This document shows positions 1 to 7,874 of a stretch of 54,214 nucleotides of DNA, one piece after another; the first letter of the stretch is position 1; each line of letters begins with the position of its first letter. The DNA comes from Clostridia bacterium (GTDB taxonomy: Bacteria; Bacillota; Clostridia; Christensenellales; UBA1242): NCBI GenBank assembly GCA_017398655.1, contig JAFQFI010000005.1:1-54214 (forward strand), in the 5' to 3' direction. Made by a program: the position numbers and the translations under genes. The notes under the pieces were generated by a model, which saw nothing but the letters and a program-made list of their open reading frames with translations, ran no database searches and was not told the origin of the DNA.

Positions 1-1
1 A

Positions 2-331
2 GAGGTTATTGTTCCTTGTACATGTAAAGATTGTGCTCATATGTGCTGTGGCGAACCAATGCAAACTATGCAAGCAAATAATAAAGAGTTTTCTTTTGAA
101 AAACATATGCCAGAATATGAAGTAAAAGATAATAAGATAATAGTAAAAGTAAATCATGTTATGGAAGAAAAACATTTTATAGAGTGGATTGCTATAAAAT
201 CAAAAGAAGGCAAGCAAGTTGTGTTTTTAGACCATACAAAAACACCAGAAGTTGTTTTTGATTATGTAAAAGATTCAACAATATATTCTTATTGCAATTT
301 ACATGGATTATGGAAGACAGAAGTTAAATAA
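2..331 (+). CDS. Desulfoferrodoxin / superoxide reductase (5' end outside window)
   Basis: The frame is open from the left edge, so this is the C-terminal ~109 residues of a longer protein. The superoxide reductase core is clear: HVMEEKHFIEWI supplies iron-ligand His residues, and YCNLHGLWK supplies the Cys and His ligands of the catalytic mononuclear Fe site. Upstream, CCGEPM matches the end of the rubredoxin-like Fe(Cys)4 domain of desulfoferrodoxins. The family reduces superoxide to peroxide in the cytoplasm of anaerobes without making oxygen. An ATG at 41 exists, but the conserved frame continues upstream of it, so it is not the true start. The cysteine pattern before CCGEPM (C-T-C-K-D-C) is richer than usual. 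A terminator follows the stop. Confidence 0.9.
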   Translation, partial: EVIVPCTCKDCAHMCCGEPMQTMQANNKEFSFEKHMPEYEVKDNKIIVKVNHVMEEKHFIEWIAIKSKEGKQVVFLDHTKTPEVVFDYVKDSTIYSYCNLHGLWKTEVK

Positions 332-333
332 TT

Positions 334-355
334 AAAAGACCTAATTTGGTCTTTT
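334..355 (+). terminator. Rho-independent terminator after superoxide reductase
   Basis: AAAAGACC (334-341) pairs with GGTCTTTT (348-355) around a 6-nt loop and runs into a T tract. Confidence 0.85.
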
Positions 356-384
356 TTTTATTTAATACAATTATTTTTGAATAG

Positions 385-413
385 TTGTCATAGTTTTAAA
401 TTTATGCTAAAAT
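385..413 (+). promoter_or_regulatory. ktrB promoter, extended -10, leaderless arrangement
   Basis: TTGTCA (385-390), a 17-bp spacer and TAAAAT (408-413) preceded by TGC form a good sigma-A promoter with extended -10. Only 7 nt (ACCAATT) separate the -10 box from the ATG at 421, so transcription should begin at or next to the start codon. There is no Shine-Dalgarno sequence. Confidence 0.7.
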
Positions 414-420
414 ACCAATT

Positions 421-1776
421 ATGGTTAGAAAGAAAAAATTAAATCCAGCAGCACAAATTGTTATTGGATTTTTATCAATTATTTTAATAGGAACATTTTT
501 ACTATGCTTGCCAATTTCTTCAAATAATGGACAATGGTTTTCGTTTGTAGATAGTATGCTTACAAGCACAAGTTCTGTTTGTGTTACAGGGCTTATTGTT
601 GTAGATACTGCAGTTCATTTTTCGTTATTTGGTCAAATAGTTATATTGTTTTTAATTCAGATTGGTGGATTAGGTTTTATTACTCTTACATCTCTTGTGT
701 TTTTGTTAATGGGCAAAAAAATTACATACGAAAAGCGTGTAACTATGAAAGAAAGTTTTAACCAAGAAAATGTTCAGGGTATTGTTAAACTTGTTAAAAA
801 TGTTATTATTCTTGTTTTTACAGTAGAAATTATTGGCTTTTTGTGTTTAGCCCCTTCTTTAGTTAAAATTTATGGTTGGGGAGATGGCCTTTTTAAAGCA
901 TTGTTTTTGGCAATTTCTTCATTTTGTAATGCAGGTTTTGATAATTTAGGTACAACATCAACTCAATTTGCAAGTTTAAGTATTTTTTCACAAAATATAT
1001 TAATTTTATTACCAATTATATTTTTGATTGTTATTGGTGGATTAGGTTTTGTGGTTTTATTTGATATTGGTAAAAAATTTAAACACGAAAAACTTTCTCT
1101 TCATTCAAAAGTCGTTTTGGTTATAACAGCAATTCTTGTTTTTGGTGGTGGATTTTTGTTTGCTGTTTTAGAATGGAACAACCCAAATACAATAGGAAAT
1201 ATGAGTTTTTGGGAAAAGATAGTAAACTCATTTTTTTGCAGTATAACTCCAAGAACGGCAGGATTTTCAACAATTGATTATACTCAGTTAACACCTGCAA
1301 GCGTAGTTTTAACCGATATTTTTATGTTTATTGGTGGTAGCCCTGCTTCAACTGCTGGTGGTATTAAAACAACTACATTGTTAATATTATTAATTGCAAT
1401 ATTTAAAAGTGAAAATTCTAATGGAAATATACCTTTTTGCAAAAGAAAAGTAAGTACAAAAATGGTAAAAAAGAGTTTAAGGGTTATTGTTTTTGCACTG
1501 CTTTTAATTATAACTTCAACATTTTTAATTTGTTCTTTTGAAGGTGGATTAGTTACTTCAACAGAAGCAATTTTTGAAAGCATTTCGGCATTATCAACTG
1601 TTGGTTTAACCATGGGTATAACTCCAACATTATGTGCTGGTAGTAAAATTGTTTTAATGTTTTTAATGTTTGTAGGCAGAGTAGGGGCAATTACATTAAC
1701 ACTTGCATTGGCAAACAGAAAGAAGAGTATAAGTTATGATATTGAATATCCAGATTCTAAAATAATGGTAGGTTAA
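421..1776 (+). CDS. ktrB: Potassium uptake channel subunit KtrB (TrkH/KtrB family)
   Basis: A 451-residue integral membrane protein with the fourfold pseudo-repeat of the TrkH/HKT/KtrB superfamily. Its selectivity-filter segments are visible at about residues 50-58 (TSSVCVTGL), 166-173 (SSFCNAGF), 276-286 (TPRTAGFSTID) and 388-398 (STVGLTMG). KtrB forms the K+-conducting dimer that sits on a KtrA ring; many family members couple uptake to Na+. The ATG at 421 is the only start that gives the family N-terminus, because the frame has no upstream start and an out-of-frame ATG at 404 soon meets a stop. ktrA follows after 12 bp, so the two are one operon. Confidence 0.95.
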   Translation: MVRKKKLNPAAQIVIGFLSIILIGTFLLCLPISSNNGQWFSFVDSMLTSTSSVCVTGLIVVDTAVHFSLFGQIVILFLIQIGGLGFITLTSLVFLLMGKKITYEKRVTMKESFNQENVQGIVKLVKNVIILVFTVEIIGFLCLAPSLVKIYGWGDGLFKALFLAISSFCNAGFDNLGTTSTQFASLSIFSQNILILLPIIFLIVIGGLGFVVLFDIGKKFKHEKLSLHSKVVLVITAILVFGGGFLFAVLEWNNPNTIGNMSFWEKIVNSFFCSITPRTAGFSTIDYTQLTPASVVLTDIFMFIGGSPASTAGGIKTTTLLILLIAIFKSENSNGNIPFCKRKVSTKMVKKSLRVIVFALLLIITSTFLICSFEGGLVTSTEAIFESISALSTVGLTMGITPTLCAGSKIVLMFLMFVGRVGAITLTLALANRKKSISYDIEYPDSKIMVG

Positions 1777-1788
1777 AAGGAATTTATT

Positions 1789-2529
1789 ATGGAAGAAGCA
1801 AAAACAGAAGTTAAAAAAATTAATAAAAAAATGAATCAATTTGTTGTAATTGGTCTTGGAAGATTTGGCAGAAGTGTTGCAACAACACTTTCAGATTTAG
1901 GCAACGAGGTTTTAGTTATTGATACAAATGCAGAAGCAGTAAAACAAATGGAAGGTCTTGTATCTGGTGCTGTTGTAGCCGACGCAACAGGTACAGATGT
2001 TTTGCACTCTTTAGGCGTTCAAAACTTTGATTGCGTTATAAATTGTATTGGTGACGATTTGCAATCAAGTATTTTAGTAACATTAATTTGTAAAGATTTA
2101 GGTATTAAATATCTTGTAGCAAAAGCAAAAAATGAACAAAGCAGAAAAGTTCTTGAAAGAATTGGTGCAGATATGGTTGTTTTTCCAGAAGTTTATATGG
2201 GAAGAAAAGTTGCAAACATGTTAACAAACCCAAGCATGAACGAAGTTATGAATTTAACTGATGATTTTAAAATTGTTGAAATTCCTGTGCCAGATAACTG
2301 GTGTGAAAAAACTATTATAGATATTGATGTTCGTAAAAAACATAAAGTATCAATTATTTTTGTAAAAAGAGGAAATGATGTTGTTTACCCGGGACCAGAA
2401 ACTGTTTTGCAAAAGGGTGATATTTTAATTGTTGCAGGTGAGTGTAATAAGCTTGAGGCATTAAGCAATAAAACAAGTGAAGTAATTGATGTTAAACACT
2501 CTTTGCAAGATGCTTTAGAATCTGAATAA
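1789..2529 (+). CDS. ktrA: Potassium uptake regulatory subunit KtrA (RCK)
   Basis: A 246-residue cytoplasmic RCK protein. After a ~17-residue Lys-rich extension, the Rossmann motif GLGRFG begins the RCK_N domain, with IDT at the end of beta 2 placed to contact the nucleotide ribose. The C-terminal ~80 residues (GPETVLQKGDILIVAG at its end) form an RCK_C domain. KtrA rings bind ATP, ADP or NAD(H) and gate the KtrB channel. The start has AAAAGGAATTT just upstream. Gene order and 12-bp spacing with ktrB support one Ktr complex. It is slightly longer than the usual ~220 residues because of the N-terminal extension. Confidence 0.95.
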   Translation: MEEAKTEVKKINKKMNQFVVIGLGRFGRSVATTLSDLGNEVLVIDTNAEAVKQMEGLVSGAVVADATGTDVLHSLGVQNFDCVINCIGDDLQSSILVTLICKDLGIKYLVAKAKNEQSRKVLERIGADMVVFPEVYMGRKVANMLTNPSMNEVMNLTDDFKIVEIPVPDNWCEKTIIDIDVRKKHKVSIIFVKRGNDVVYPGPETVLQKGDILIVAGECNKLEALSNKTSEVIDVKHSLQDALESE

Positions 2530-2540
2530 AATAAAAAAGA

Positions 2541-2567
2541 AAACTGAGTTTAATAAAAACTCAGTTT
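2541..2567. terminator. Bidirectional terminator between ktrA and the EEP-family gene
   Basis: AAACTGAGTTT (2541-2551) pairs with AAACTCAGTTT (2557-2567) across a 5-nt loop. A- and T-rich tracts on both sides let it serve both convergent genes. Confidence 0.85.
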
Positions 2568-2573
2568 TTTTAT

Positions 2574-3335
2574 TTATAAGTTTTCAATTGTAGCAACAAG
2601 TAAAAAATGGTCAGATAATAATTTTAATATGTCAGTTTTAAATTTTGTGTTTTTAGGAAGTAAAATATTATCAAATTTTTTGCCATCTACAGTTGTTTCT
2701 TCGTTTGTTGCTTTAATATATCTTTTATCAAACTCTTCTACAAGTTCTGTAAAATCTTCAGTATTAAAATCACCTGTTACTAAAGTTGGATCAAACATTT
2801 TAATTACATTATTAAAATGACTAAAAACTTCTAAATTATTTTTTGCACAAGAGTTAAATCTTCTAAAAGGAAAGCCATGGTGATTTAATATAGATATTTC
2901 GTTTTTACCTAAATTGATTTTACTTATCATATATCCTTTATTAAATAAGTTATAAGTTTTTCCAGAAGAAGTTGTTTTTTGTATAAGTGGATTAGGGAAA
3001 AATCCAGTATATGTTTTTGTTATTGGATATTTTGACATAATTGCAAGGCCATTTCTTGTATTTTTAACAAGATTGCAATCATGAATTTCAAAATCTTCAA
3101 AATATTTTAATTTTGTTTTTTCTGCAATTTTTTCAATATATGCAATTTCTTTAGTTGTTATTATTTCTTGAAAACAAATAATATCTAAATCTTCATTATT
3201 TATGTTTTCAATAATTTCGTTTAACATTTTATCATCAAATCTTTCTGCTGCTGGCCTATCAAGATATTCTGTTGATTCATCTCCAATATAAAAGCCACCA
3301 CTTATATTAAAAGTTGCAATTTTAAGTTTTTTCAT
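2574..3335 (-). CDS. Endonuclease/exonuclease/phosphatase (EEP) family hydrolase
   Basis: A 253-residue protein with the EEP (DNase I-like) fold signature in order: KIATFNISGG at the N-terminus, ICFQEI (metal-binding Glu), LNHHGFPFR, VTGDFNT (catalytic Asp/Asn) and SDHFLLVAT (catalytic Asp-His) at the end. The family cleaves phosphodiesters in DNA, RNA, lipids or inositol phosphates; the substrate here cannot be told from sequence. No signal peptide is seen, so it is probably cytoplasmic. It lies 14 bp downstream of the HAD phosphatase gene on the same strand with AAGGAATTT before its ATG, which suggests a two-gene hydrolase operon. Confidence 0.8.
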   Translation of the reverse strand: MKKLKIATFNISGGFYIGDESTEYLDRPAAERFDDKMLNEIIENINNEDLDIICFQEIITTKEIAYIEKIAEKTKLKYFEDFEIHDCNLVKNTRNGLAIMSKYPITKTYTGFFPNPLIQKTTSSGKTYNLFNKGYMISKINLGKNEISILNHHGFPFRRFNSCAKNNLEVFSHFNNVIKMFDPTLVTGDFNTEDFTELVEEFDKRYIKATNEETTVDGKKFDNILLPKNTKFKTDILKLLSDHFLLVATIENL

Positions 3336-3349
3336 ATTTTTAAATTCCT

Positions 3350-4003
3350 TTATTTATTTTCTAAAACTTTTGTTACTAATTTTGGTATATCAACAGCACT
3401 ATTAATGTGTTTTGTATTTATACCTAATTTCTTTGCAGGGTTTAAATCGTTTTTAATGCTATCTCCAAAAACATAAACTTGAGAAGGCAAGCAGTTTTCG
3501 GTGTCTAAAATATCTTGGTAGTAATGTCCCTTTGTTTTATCGTTTGATACAAAATGATTACTAATAACCTTTTTAAACCAACTATACCTAATACCTATTT
3601 TATCCATATAAAATTTAATGTGAGTAGGTGAAGAGTTGCTTACAACATAAACAGGATATTTTTTACATAAATCTCTTAAAAAAGTTGCTTCAACAACCTC
3701 TTCTTCATCAATAATAATTGGGTCGGGTTGAGCGTTTTGCCAACTCCAAAAATCTTTTACAGATATGCTATATTGTGGATATTTTTCTTTTGCTTTGTAT
3801 ATAAAATTTACAATATCACAGCCCACCCAAGCATCTTTCCACTCTGGATTTTCTTTTGATATTTTTCTGTATTGATAATCGGTTAAATTTGGAAAAAATT
3901 TGCGTTTATTTCTTTTAATAAAATTTGGTATTTTTGCAAAGATTTCGTCGCCAGAATAAAGTGTTCCGTCAAAATCAAAAATAAAAACTTTTTTGTCTTC
4001 CAT
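3350..4003 (-). CDS. HAD-superfamily hydrolase (haloacid dehalogenase-like phosphatase)
   Basis: A 217-residue HAD protein. Motif I is FDFDGTLYSG (nucleophile Asp10 and Asp12), motif II is VVSNSSP, a motif III Lys lies in NDKTKGHYY, and motif IV is VFGDSIKNDL. A helical cap between motifs I and II fits subclass IA. Likely a small-molecule phosphatase of phosphoglycolate or nucleotide type, with substrate unknown. AAAGGAATTTTT precedes the ATG. An extended -10 (TATGTTAAAAT on the minus strand, plus-strand 4032-4042) lies about 30 bp upstream. It is the first gene of the operon with the EEP hydrolase and diverges from the host tRNA-Arg promoter. Confidence 0.85.
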   Translation of the reverse strand: MEDKKVFIFDFDGTLYSGDEIFAKIPNFIKRNKRKFFPNLTDYQYRKISKENPEWKDAWVGCDIVNFIYKAKEKYPQYSISVKDFWSWQNAQPDPIIIDEEEVVEATFLRDLCKKYPVYVVSNSSPTHIKFYMDKIGIRYSWFKKVISNHFVSNDKTKGHYYQDILDTENCLPSQVYVFGDSIKNDLNPAKKLGINTKHINSAVDIPKLVTKVLENK

Positions 4004-4099
4004 AAAAATTCCTTTACTAAAATATAAGTAAATTTTAACATAAACAAGTATTATTTAAAACAAAATTTAAACTAATAAAATAAAAATAAATAATCCTAT

Positions 4100-4128
4100 T
4101 TGCATTTTAAAAACTAATGTGATAAAAT
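4100..4128 (+). promoter_or_regulatory. Host tRNA-Arg promoter, now orphaned
   Basis: TTGCAT (4100-4105), 17 bp, then TAAAAT (4123-4128) with TG extension. It originally drove the tRNA-Arg(CCT) gene starting at 4148. After element integration it reads through the 5' half-gene into the element and towards the element's own tRNA-Arg. Confidence 0.65.
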
Positions 4129-4147
4129 CAACCTGCTTATAAAATAA

Positions 4148-4187
4148 GTTTCCTTAGTTAAACGGATATAACAAGCCCCCTCCTAAG
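4148..4187 (+). pseudogene. 5' half of host tRNA-Arg(CCT), cut by element insertion
   Basis: Acceptor strand GTTTCCT (4148-4154), TA, D arm GTTA-AACGGATA-TAAC (4157-4172), A, anticodon 5' strand AGCCC (4174-4178), then the loop up to CTCCTAAG. The sequence after 4187 cannot complete an anticodon stem. The missing half is at 18160-18203, where GGGCT pairs with AGCCC and AGGAAAC pairs perfectly with GTTTCCT. One C (4179) is extra compared with a canonical 7-nt anticodon loop, so the reconstructed gene would have an 8-nt loop. The layout matches the typical Firmicutes tRNA-Arg(CCU). Confidence 0.9.
4180..4187 (+). repeat. attL core (CTCCTAAG)
   Basis: This 8-bp sequence is shared exactly with attR at 18160-18167 and lies at the anticodon loop of the split tRNA. 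A small dyad, AGTAC-CGACTT-GTACT (4186-4201), follows immediately on the element side. Confidence 0.8.
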
Positions 4188-4271
4188 TACCGACTTGTAC
4201 TAAAATAAACTTGCTATACATCCCTAAAACACTAGCATTTCACAATCTCACAAAACCAACACAGCCACGAT

Positions 4272-4293
4272 TTGCACCCAAAGTGCACCAAAA
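4272..4293 (+). repeat. Left arm-type repeats (TTGCACCCAAA, GTGCACCAAAA)
   Basis: Two adjacent copies (4272-4282 and 4283-4293) of a motif that recurs in the same orientation near the right end at 17978-17989 and 18007-18017. Their position ~90 bp inside the left core suits integrase arm-domain binding. Confidence 0.6.
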
Positions 4294-4312
4294 CCACTAA
4301 AAAACTTAATAT

Positions 4313-4389
<77 letters not shown>

Positions 4390-4401
4390 ATTTTCAATAA
4401 A

Positions 4402-4430
4402 AAAAAGACGGCTTATTTAGTCGTCTTTTT
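4402..4430. terminator. Bidirectional terminator for tRNA-Arg and the KAP gene
   Basis: AAAAAGACGGC (4402-4412) pairs with GTCGTCTTTTT (4420-4430), with one wobble. It ends the tRNA transcript on the plus strand. On the minus strand one arm encodes the last codons of the KAP NTPase and its stop codon sits in the loop. Confidence 0.8.
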
Positions 4431-6074
4431 CATTTCTAAATGATATTGAGATATTAATCCATCAATTCTGTTTTGTAGAGATAAATCATCTGGGTATTTT
4501 TGCTTATAAATTTTTAGATATTTATTTAATTTATTTACTAAACTTCTTGCATAATTACCTACGAAATCGCAAATTAAATGTGCTAACTTCCATTCGAAAC
4601 TATCAATATCTCCATGAATTGATGTAATATAAAAATCTTGTGAAACCATATGTTTTCCAATTGCAGATTGAACTTCTTTGCTATAACCAGAAAACGAATG
4701 TTTTAAATCTTTCAAACGATTATATAACTCAAATCTGCTATTTGTATTTAATTGTTCTTTAATTTGTTTTTCTCGCAATTTTTTCTCTGCTTCTAAATAT
4801 CTATTTTTAAATTCTTTAAACCTTACATTTTCACACATAAACGTATCCAATTCTAATTCTAACTTAAAAATTGATTTGAACAATTTATTTTCATCAATCA
4901 TTGAAAAATCAAGATAGCTTCCATATGCAAACCATTCTCTAATGGCAGACTCTAAAACATTTTGTTCACCGTCGTTTAATTTGTCAAGGTTTATAATATA
5001 CTTATATTGTTTTCTTATAGTCTTTATTTTATTTTCATCTGACATGTAGAATATTGAAGTTTTAAATAATTGATCTTCATTATCTTGATTTGTTGCAAAA
5101 CATGCATCTAATATGGCAAAATCATTTTCTTCAAAAAACAAAAATACGCCATCTATTAAACTACTAAATCCATCAATAGGTGTTCCAAACTTTGTTCTAA
5201 AAAGTTTGTCTATAGCCATTCTTCTGAATTGAGATATAGAATATAAATTAAAATATTTTTTACTTTCTGCACTGGCAGTTTCTTTATATTCTTTTGTAAT
5301 CATCTCTGTCAATGTTTCCTTGACAACGCATGCACAAATAACAAATAGTTCATTATTAATCGAATGTTCAACTTTTTTATCATTTAAATGTTTAATCACT
5401 TGTGTATAAAGAGAATTTGTTTTTCTAATCATTCTTAAATTATTATCCAACATGTTCAAAATCTCTTTATTCATTAAATTATGATTAGACCCTAATATAT
5501 TCGCTACAATTTCATCCTCTGTTTCTGAAATTTTATAAATTCTATCAAAAACTTTTTCTTTATAAACTCCAAGTTTTTCGGAATTTGCATTGTTGAGATT
5601 AGATAATATAATAATTTTAATACCTTGTAGTAGCAACTCATTAAAATAACCAATAAGGTTATCATCATTTATGTTTTCACTTCTACGTTCTAAATCATCA
5701 AAAATAACTACAATTTGTTTCTTTTTCTTCTTTTTAATTTTCTTTTTGAGATTAAATTCATATCCTCCTAAATTTACATTAACTCCACAGCTTGTACTAA
5801 TGCCAGCTTCTGCGAGTTTTATTACATGACTTACTACATTTAAAATTTTTCTGCTAGGATATATTTGATAATATAGATCTGTATTTATTTCATTTAAATC
5901 TTCTTTTCCAAATAAAGAAACATATGCAAATTTTTTCTTCTTTTTATTTTTTTCTACATAAGACAATAATGTATGAGTTTTGCCAATACCCCAAGCACCA
6001 TCAATCAATATTGCAGACATTGTTTCATCTTTTATAAAATCATCTACTATTTTATGCGTTTGTGAAAGTTTCAT
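4413..6074 (-). CDS. KAP-family P-loop NTPase, possible defence protein
   Basis: A 553-residue protein from the ATG at 6074, chosen over an ATG 33 bp upstream because AGGAGGAATT directly precedes it. Walker A is GAWGIGKT (residues 26-33) and Walker B is IVVIFDDLERR (121-131), the double Asp and following ER being typical of KAP/STAND-like ATPases. A very Lys-rich run precedes Walker B. I see no transmembrane insertion, so it is a soluble KAP type. KAP NTPases include the F-plasmid phage-exclusion protein PifA, and many occur in defence islands. The ~350-residue helical C-terminus is unrecognised. It has its own promoter and sits at the left edge of the element. Confidence 0.7.
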   Translation of the reverse strand: MKLSQTHKIVDDFIKDETMSAILIDGAWGIGKTHTLLSYVEKNKKKKKFAYVSLFGKEDLNEINTDLYYQIYPSRKILNVVSHVIKLAEAGISTSCGVNVNLGGYEFNLKKKIKKKKKKQIVVIFDDLERRSENINDDNLIGYFNELLLQGIKIIILSNLNNANSEKLGVYKEKVFDRIYKISETEDEIVANILGSNHNLMNKEILNMLDNNLRMIRKTNSLYTQVIKHLNDKKVEHSINNELFVICACVVKETLTEMITKEYKETASAESKKYFNLYSISQFRRMAIDKLFRTKFGTPIDGFSSLIDGVFLFFEENDFAILDACFATNQDNEDQLFKTSIFYMSDENKIKTIRKQYKYIINLDKLNDGEQNVLESAIREWFAYGSYLDFSMIDENKLFKSIFKLELELDTFMCENVRFKEFKNRYLEAEKKLREKQIKEQLNTNSRFELYNRLKDLKHSFSGYSKEVQSAIGKHMVSQDFYITSIHGDIDSFEWKLAHLICDFVGNYARSLVNKLNKYLKIYKQKYPDDLSLQNRIDGLISQYHLEMKKTTK

Positions 6075-6079
6075 AATTC

Positions 6080-6108
6080 CTCCTATGTGTTTCTTTAATT
6101 GTAACATA
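6080..6108 (-). promoter_or_regulatory. KAP gene promoter and leader
   Basis: On the minus strand TATGTTACAAT (6108-6098) is an extended -10. The leader then contains ACACATAGGAG, which is identical in the leader of the restriction operon (13371-13361). Confidence 0.55.
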
Positions 6109-6129
6109 CTTTTTTACAAAATGTTGCAT

Positions 6130-7521
6130 TTACTCAAATATTTTATTTAATATTTCACTTGCATGTATATCGGAGTTCTTTATGAAGTGGCTGTAGAAAT
6201 CACTTGTAGTTGATGCTTTTGAGTGTCCGGCACGGGCAGATACCGTTTTCATATCAACTCCTGCTACTAGTTGCAAGGTAATGTTTGTGTGTCTTAGGGA
6301 ATGCAGAGTTACTTTTGGTAAGTCAACTTTTGCAAGTGTTTTTTGTAACCATACTCTGAATAATCCAGGGGATATATCTGTGCCATCTTCTGTGCAGAAT
6401 AATCTGTCGGTATTTCCAAGCCTATCTCCAAGATATTTCTTTTGATTTAGCCACCAAACTTCATATTCTTTTAAGTAGTCAATCAGTTTATCTGGCATAG
6501 ATATTGTTCTTTTTGAGTTTTCTGTTTTTGGTTCTTTGGTTATAAGTCCAAAACCTATAATATCTTGAACCGATCTTGCTATTGTCATTGTCTTGTTTTC
6601 GTAGTCTATATCTTTCCATTCTAGTCCTGCAAGTTCGCCACGCCTTAATCCCATAAATAGCACTGTAAGTAATGCTATTTTCCATCTTGGGTTTGGTTCT
6701 GTGTGTAAGTAGTTTGCTAGTATCTTAGCCTCTTTATCGTTAAGTATCTTAACTTCTTTTTTATAGCCTTGTATTGGTGCTATATAGTCACGAGATGCAA
6801 AGTTATGTTCAACCAGTCGTTGTCGCTTAGCATCGGCTAGTATTGTCGCTAGTGTTCGTTTTAGTTTCATTATTGTTTCTTTTGCATAAGCATGGCTTTG
6901 CACCTCAGTTGTGAAGTAGTCATCATACTTTAATCCTAGTGCATTGCATATCTTTTCTGCATTTTCTATTCGTATGCAATATCCAGCATTTGCTGATGCA
7001 AGTATTGATTTAGATATTCCAATCTTTTTAAGTGCATCTACTTGCTTGATGCAGTGAGATTTTAAGTATTGGTTTAGGTCGCCAGTAAGCCTTGCAGATT
7101 TCTTTTCGTATCTTTTCATCATCATATCGTCCAAGAAACCTTGCACCATTACGGGAGTTATTTGGTTGAGTTTTATATTTCCAAAGTATTTGTAGAATTT
7201 CTTCAAGCAATCTCGACCCTTAACATAGTAGTTGAGGGAACGGGTGTTCTTGATTTTCTCTAACCATCTTTCAGCATAGTCTATGAAGGTTATATCGTTG
7301 TCTACTGCAAGTAGTCCGTTAAGTTGTTTATTAAATCTTTCTTCAAGTTCTAATGCTATTCTTTGTAGTTCTTTCTTTGCTTGAGTTTCTGTTAGTTCCA
7401 GTGGTTTCTTCCATGTTATTGCTTTAGCTTCGAACTTTCCAGTTCTTTGGTTTTTAGCTTTTACTTGAACCCTATAAGATATTGTTCCATCTAATAATTT
7501 CTTTTTCTGTATACACGCCAT
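6130..7521 (-). CDS. int: Tyrosine recombinase / integrase with internal HTH domain
   Basis: A 463-residue integrase. An N-terminal arm-binding region (1-65) precedes a SAM-like core-binding domain from about 75. The C-terminal catalytic domain carries Arg293 (GLRRGEL), His407-x-x-Arg410 (HSLRH), His433 (AGHS) and the nucleophile Tyr443 (FYSHF). Residues ~150-205 form an XRE-like helix-turn-helix inserted in the core-binding domain (GYCIRIENAEKICNALGL), a variant seen in some clostridial integrases. It would catalyse integration at and excision from the tRNA-Arg anticodon loop. The start has AAAGGAG 8 bp upstream and lies 14 bp after the excisionase-like gene. Base composition is visibly less AT-rich than its neighbours, in line with acquired DNA. 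Confidence 0.93.
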   Translation of the reverse strand: MACIQKKKLLDGTISYRVQVKAKNQRTGKFEAKAITWKKPLELTETQAKKELQRIALELEERFNKQLNGLLAVDNDITFIDYAERWLEKIKNTRSLNYYVKGRDCLKKFYKYFGNIKLNQITPVMVQGFLDDMMMKRYEKKSARLTGDLNQYLKSHCIKQVDALKKIGISKSILASANAGYCIRIENAEKICNALGLKYDDYFTTEVQSHAYAKETIMKLKRTLATILADAKRQRLVEHNFASRDYIAPIQGYKKEVKILNDKEAKILANYLHTEPNPRWKIALLTVLFMGLRRGELAGLEWKDIDYENKTMTIARSVQDIIGFGLITKEPKTENSKRTISMPDKLIDYLKEYEVWWLNQKKYLGDRLGNTDRLFCTEDGTDISPGLFRVWLQKTLAKVDLPKVTLHSLRHTNITLQLVAGVDMKTVSARAGHSKASTTSDFYSHFIKNSDIHASEILNKIFE

Positions 7522-7535
7522 ATTGTTTTCTCCTT

Positions 7536-7754
7536 TTATCTAACTATAATTTGTTCCATTGGTAGGTCATAGTCTTGACTTTGCAAGAAAGCCATTAGTG
7601 AATCGTAGTCAATTAGTATTTTGTTTCCAGTCTTGAATGAACGGATTTTGTAGTTGTTTGCAAGTTTTCTAATAAGAAACTCGCTAAGTCCTGTATTTGG
7701 ATCTTCCTTTTTTAACATTTGTAATGTTTCAGTTATTGTTCTAATTCTTTTCAT
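7536..7754 (-). CDS. Excisionase-like small DNA-binding protein
   Basis: A 72-residue protein from the ATG at 7754, which has GAGAGGT just upstream; a longer 112-residue reading lacks a ribosome site and runs through regulatory repeats. The sequence has the MerR/Xis-type pattern: a helix-turn-helix (SEFLIRKLANNYKIRSFKTGNK), then ILIDYDSLMAFL, the usual beta-wing and final helix of excisionase-family proteins. It lies 14 bp before int, so xis and int form an operon. It probably directs the integrase towards excision and may repress the operon. A hairpin in its leader can mask its Shine-Dalgarno sequence. Confidence 0.75.
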   Translation of the reverse strand: MKRIRTITETLQMLKKEDPNTGLSEFLIRKLANNYKIRSFKTGNKILIDYDSLMAFLQSQDYDLPMEQIIVR

Positions 7755-7757
7755 GAT

Positions 7758-7793
7758 ACCTCTCTCGTGCTGATGCACACTGGAACGGGAGGT
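7758..7793 (-). promoter_or_regulatory. Leader hairpin masking the xis Shine-Dalgarno sequence
   Basis: In the minus-strand transcript ACCTC (7793-7789) can pair with GAGGT (7762-7758), the ribosome site of the excisionase gene. The fold is reinforced by an inner GTGC/GCAC stem. Base-pairing is seen; the regulatory role is inferred. Confidence 0.4.
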
Positions 7794-7874
7794 TCTATGC
7801 GATACAAAAAGTACCGCAAAGAACTTAACAAGTCCAGTGAAACAGCAAAATAAATTAAAATAAAATTCCTGCAT

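Noticed and set aside
7755..7874. Longer 112-residue version of the excisionase-like protein
   Set aside because: The extra N-terminus lacks a ribosome site and has non-coding, repeat-like composition; the ATG at 7754 has GAGAGGT.
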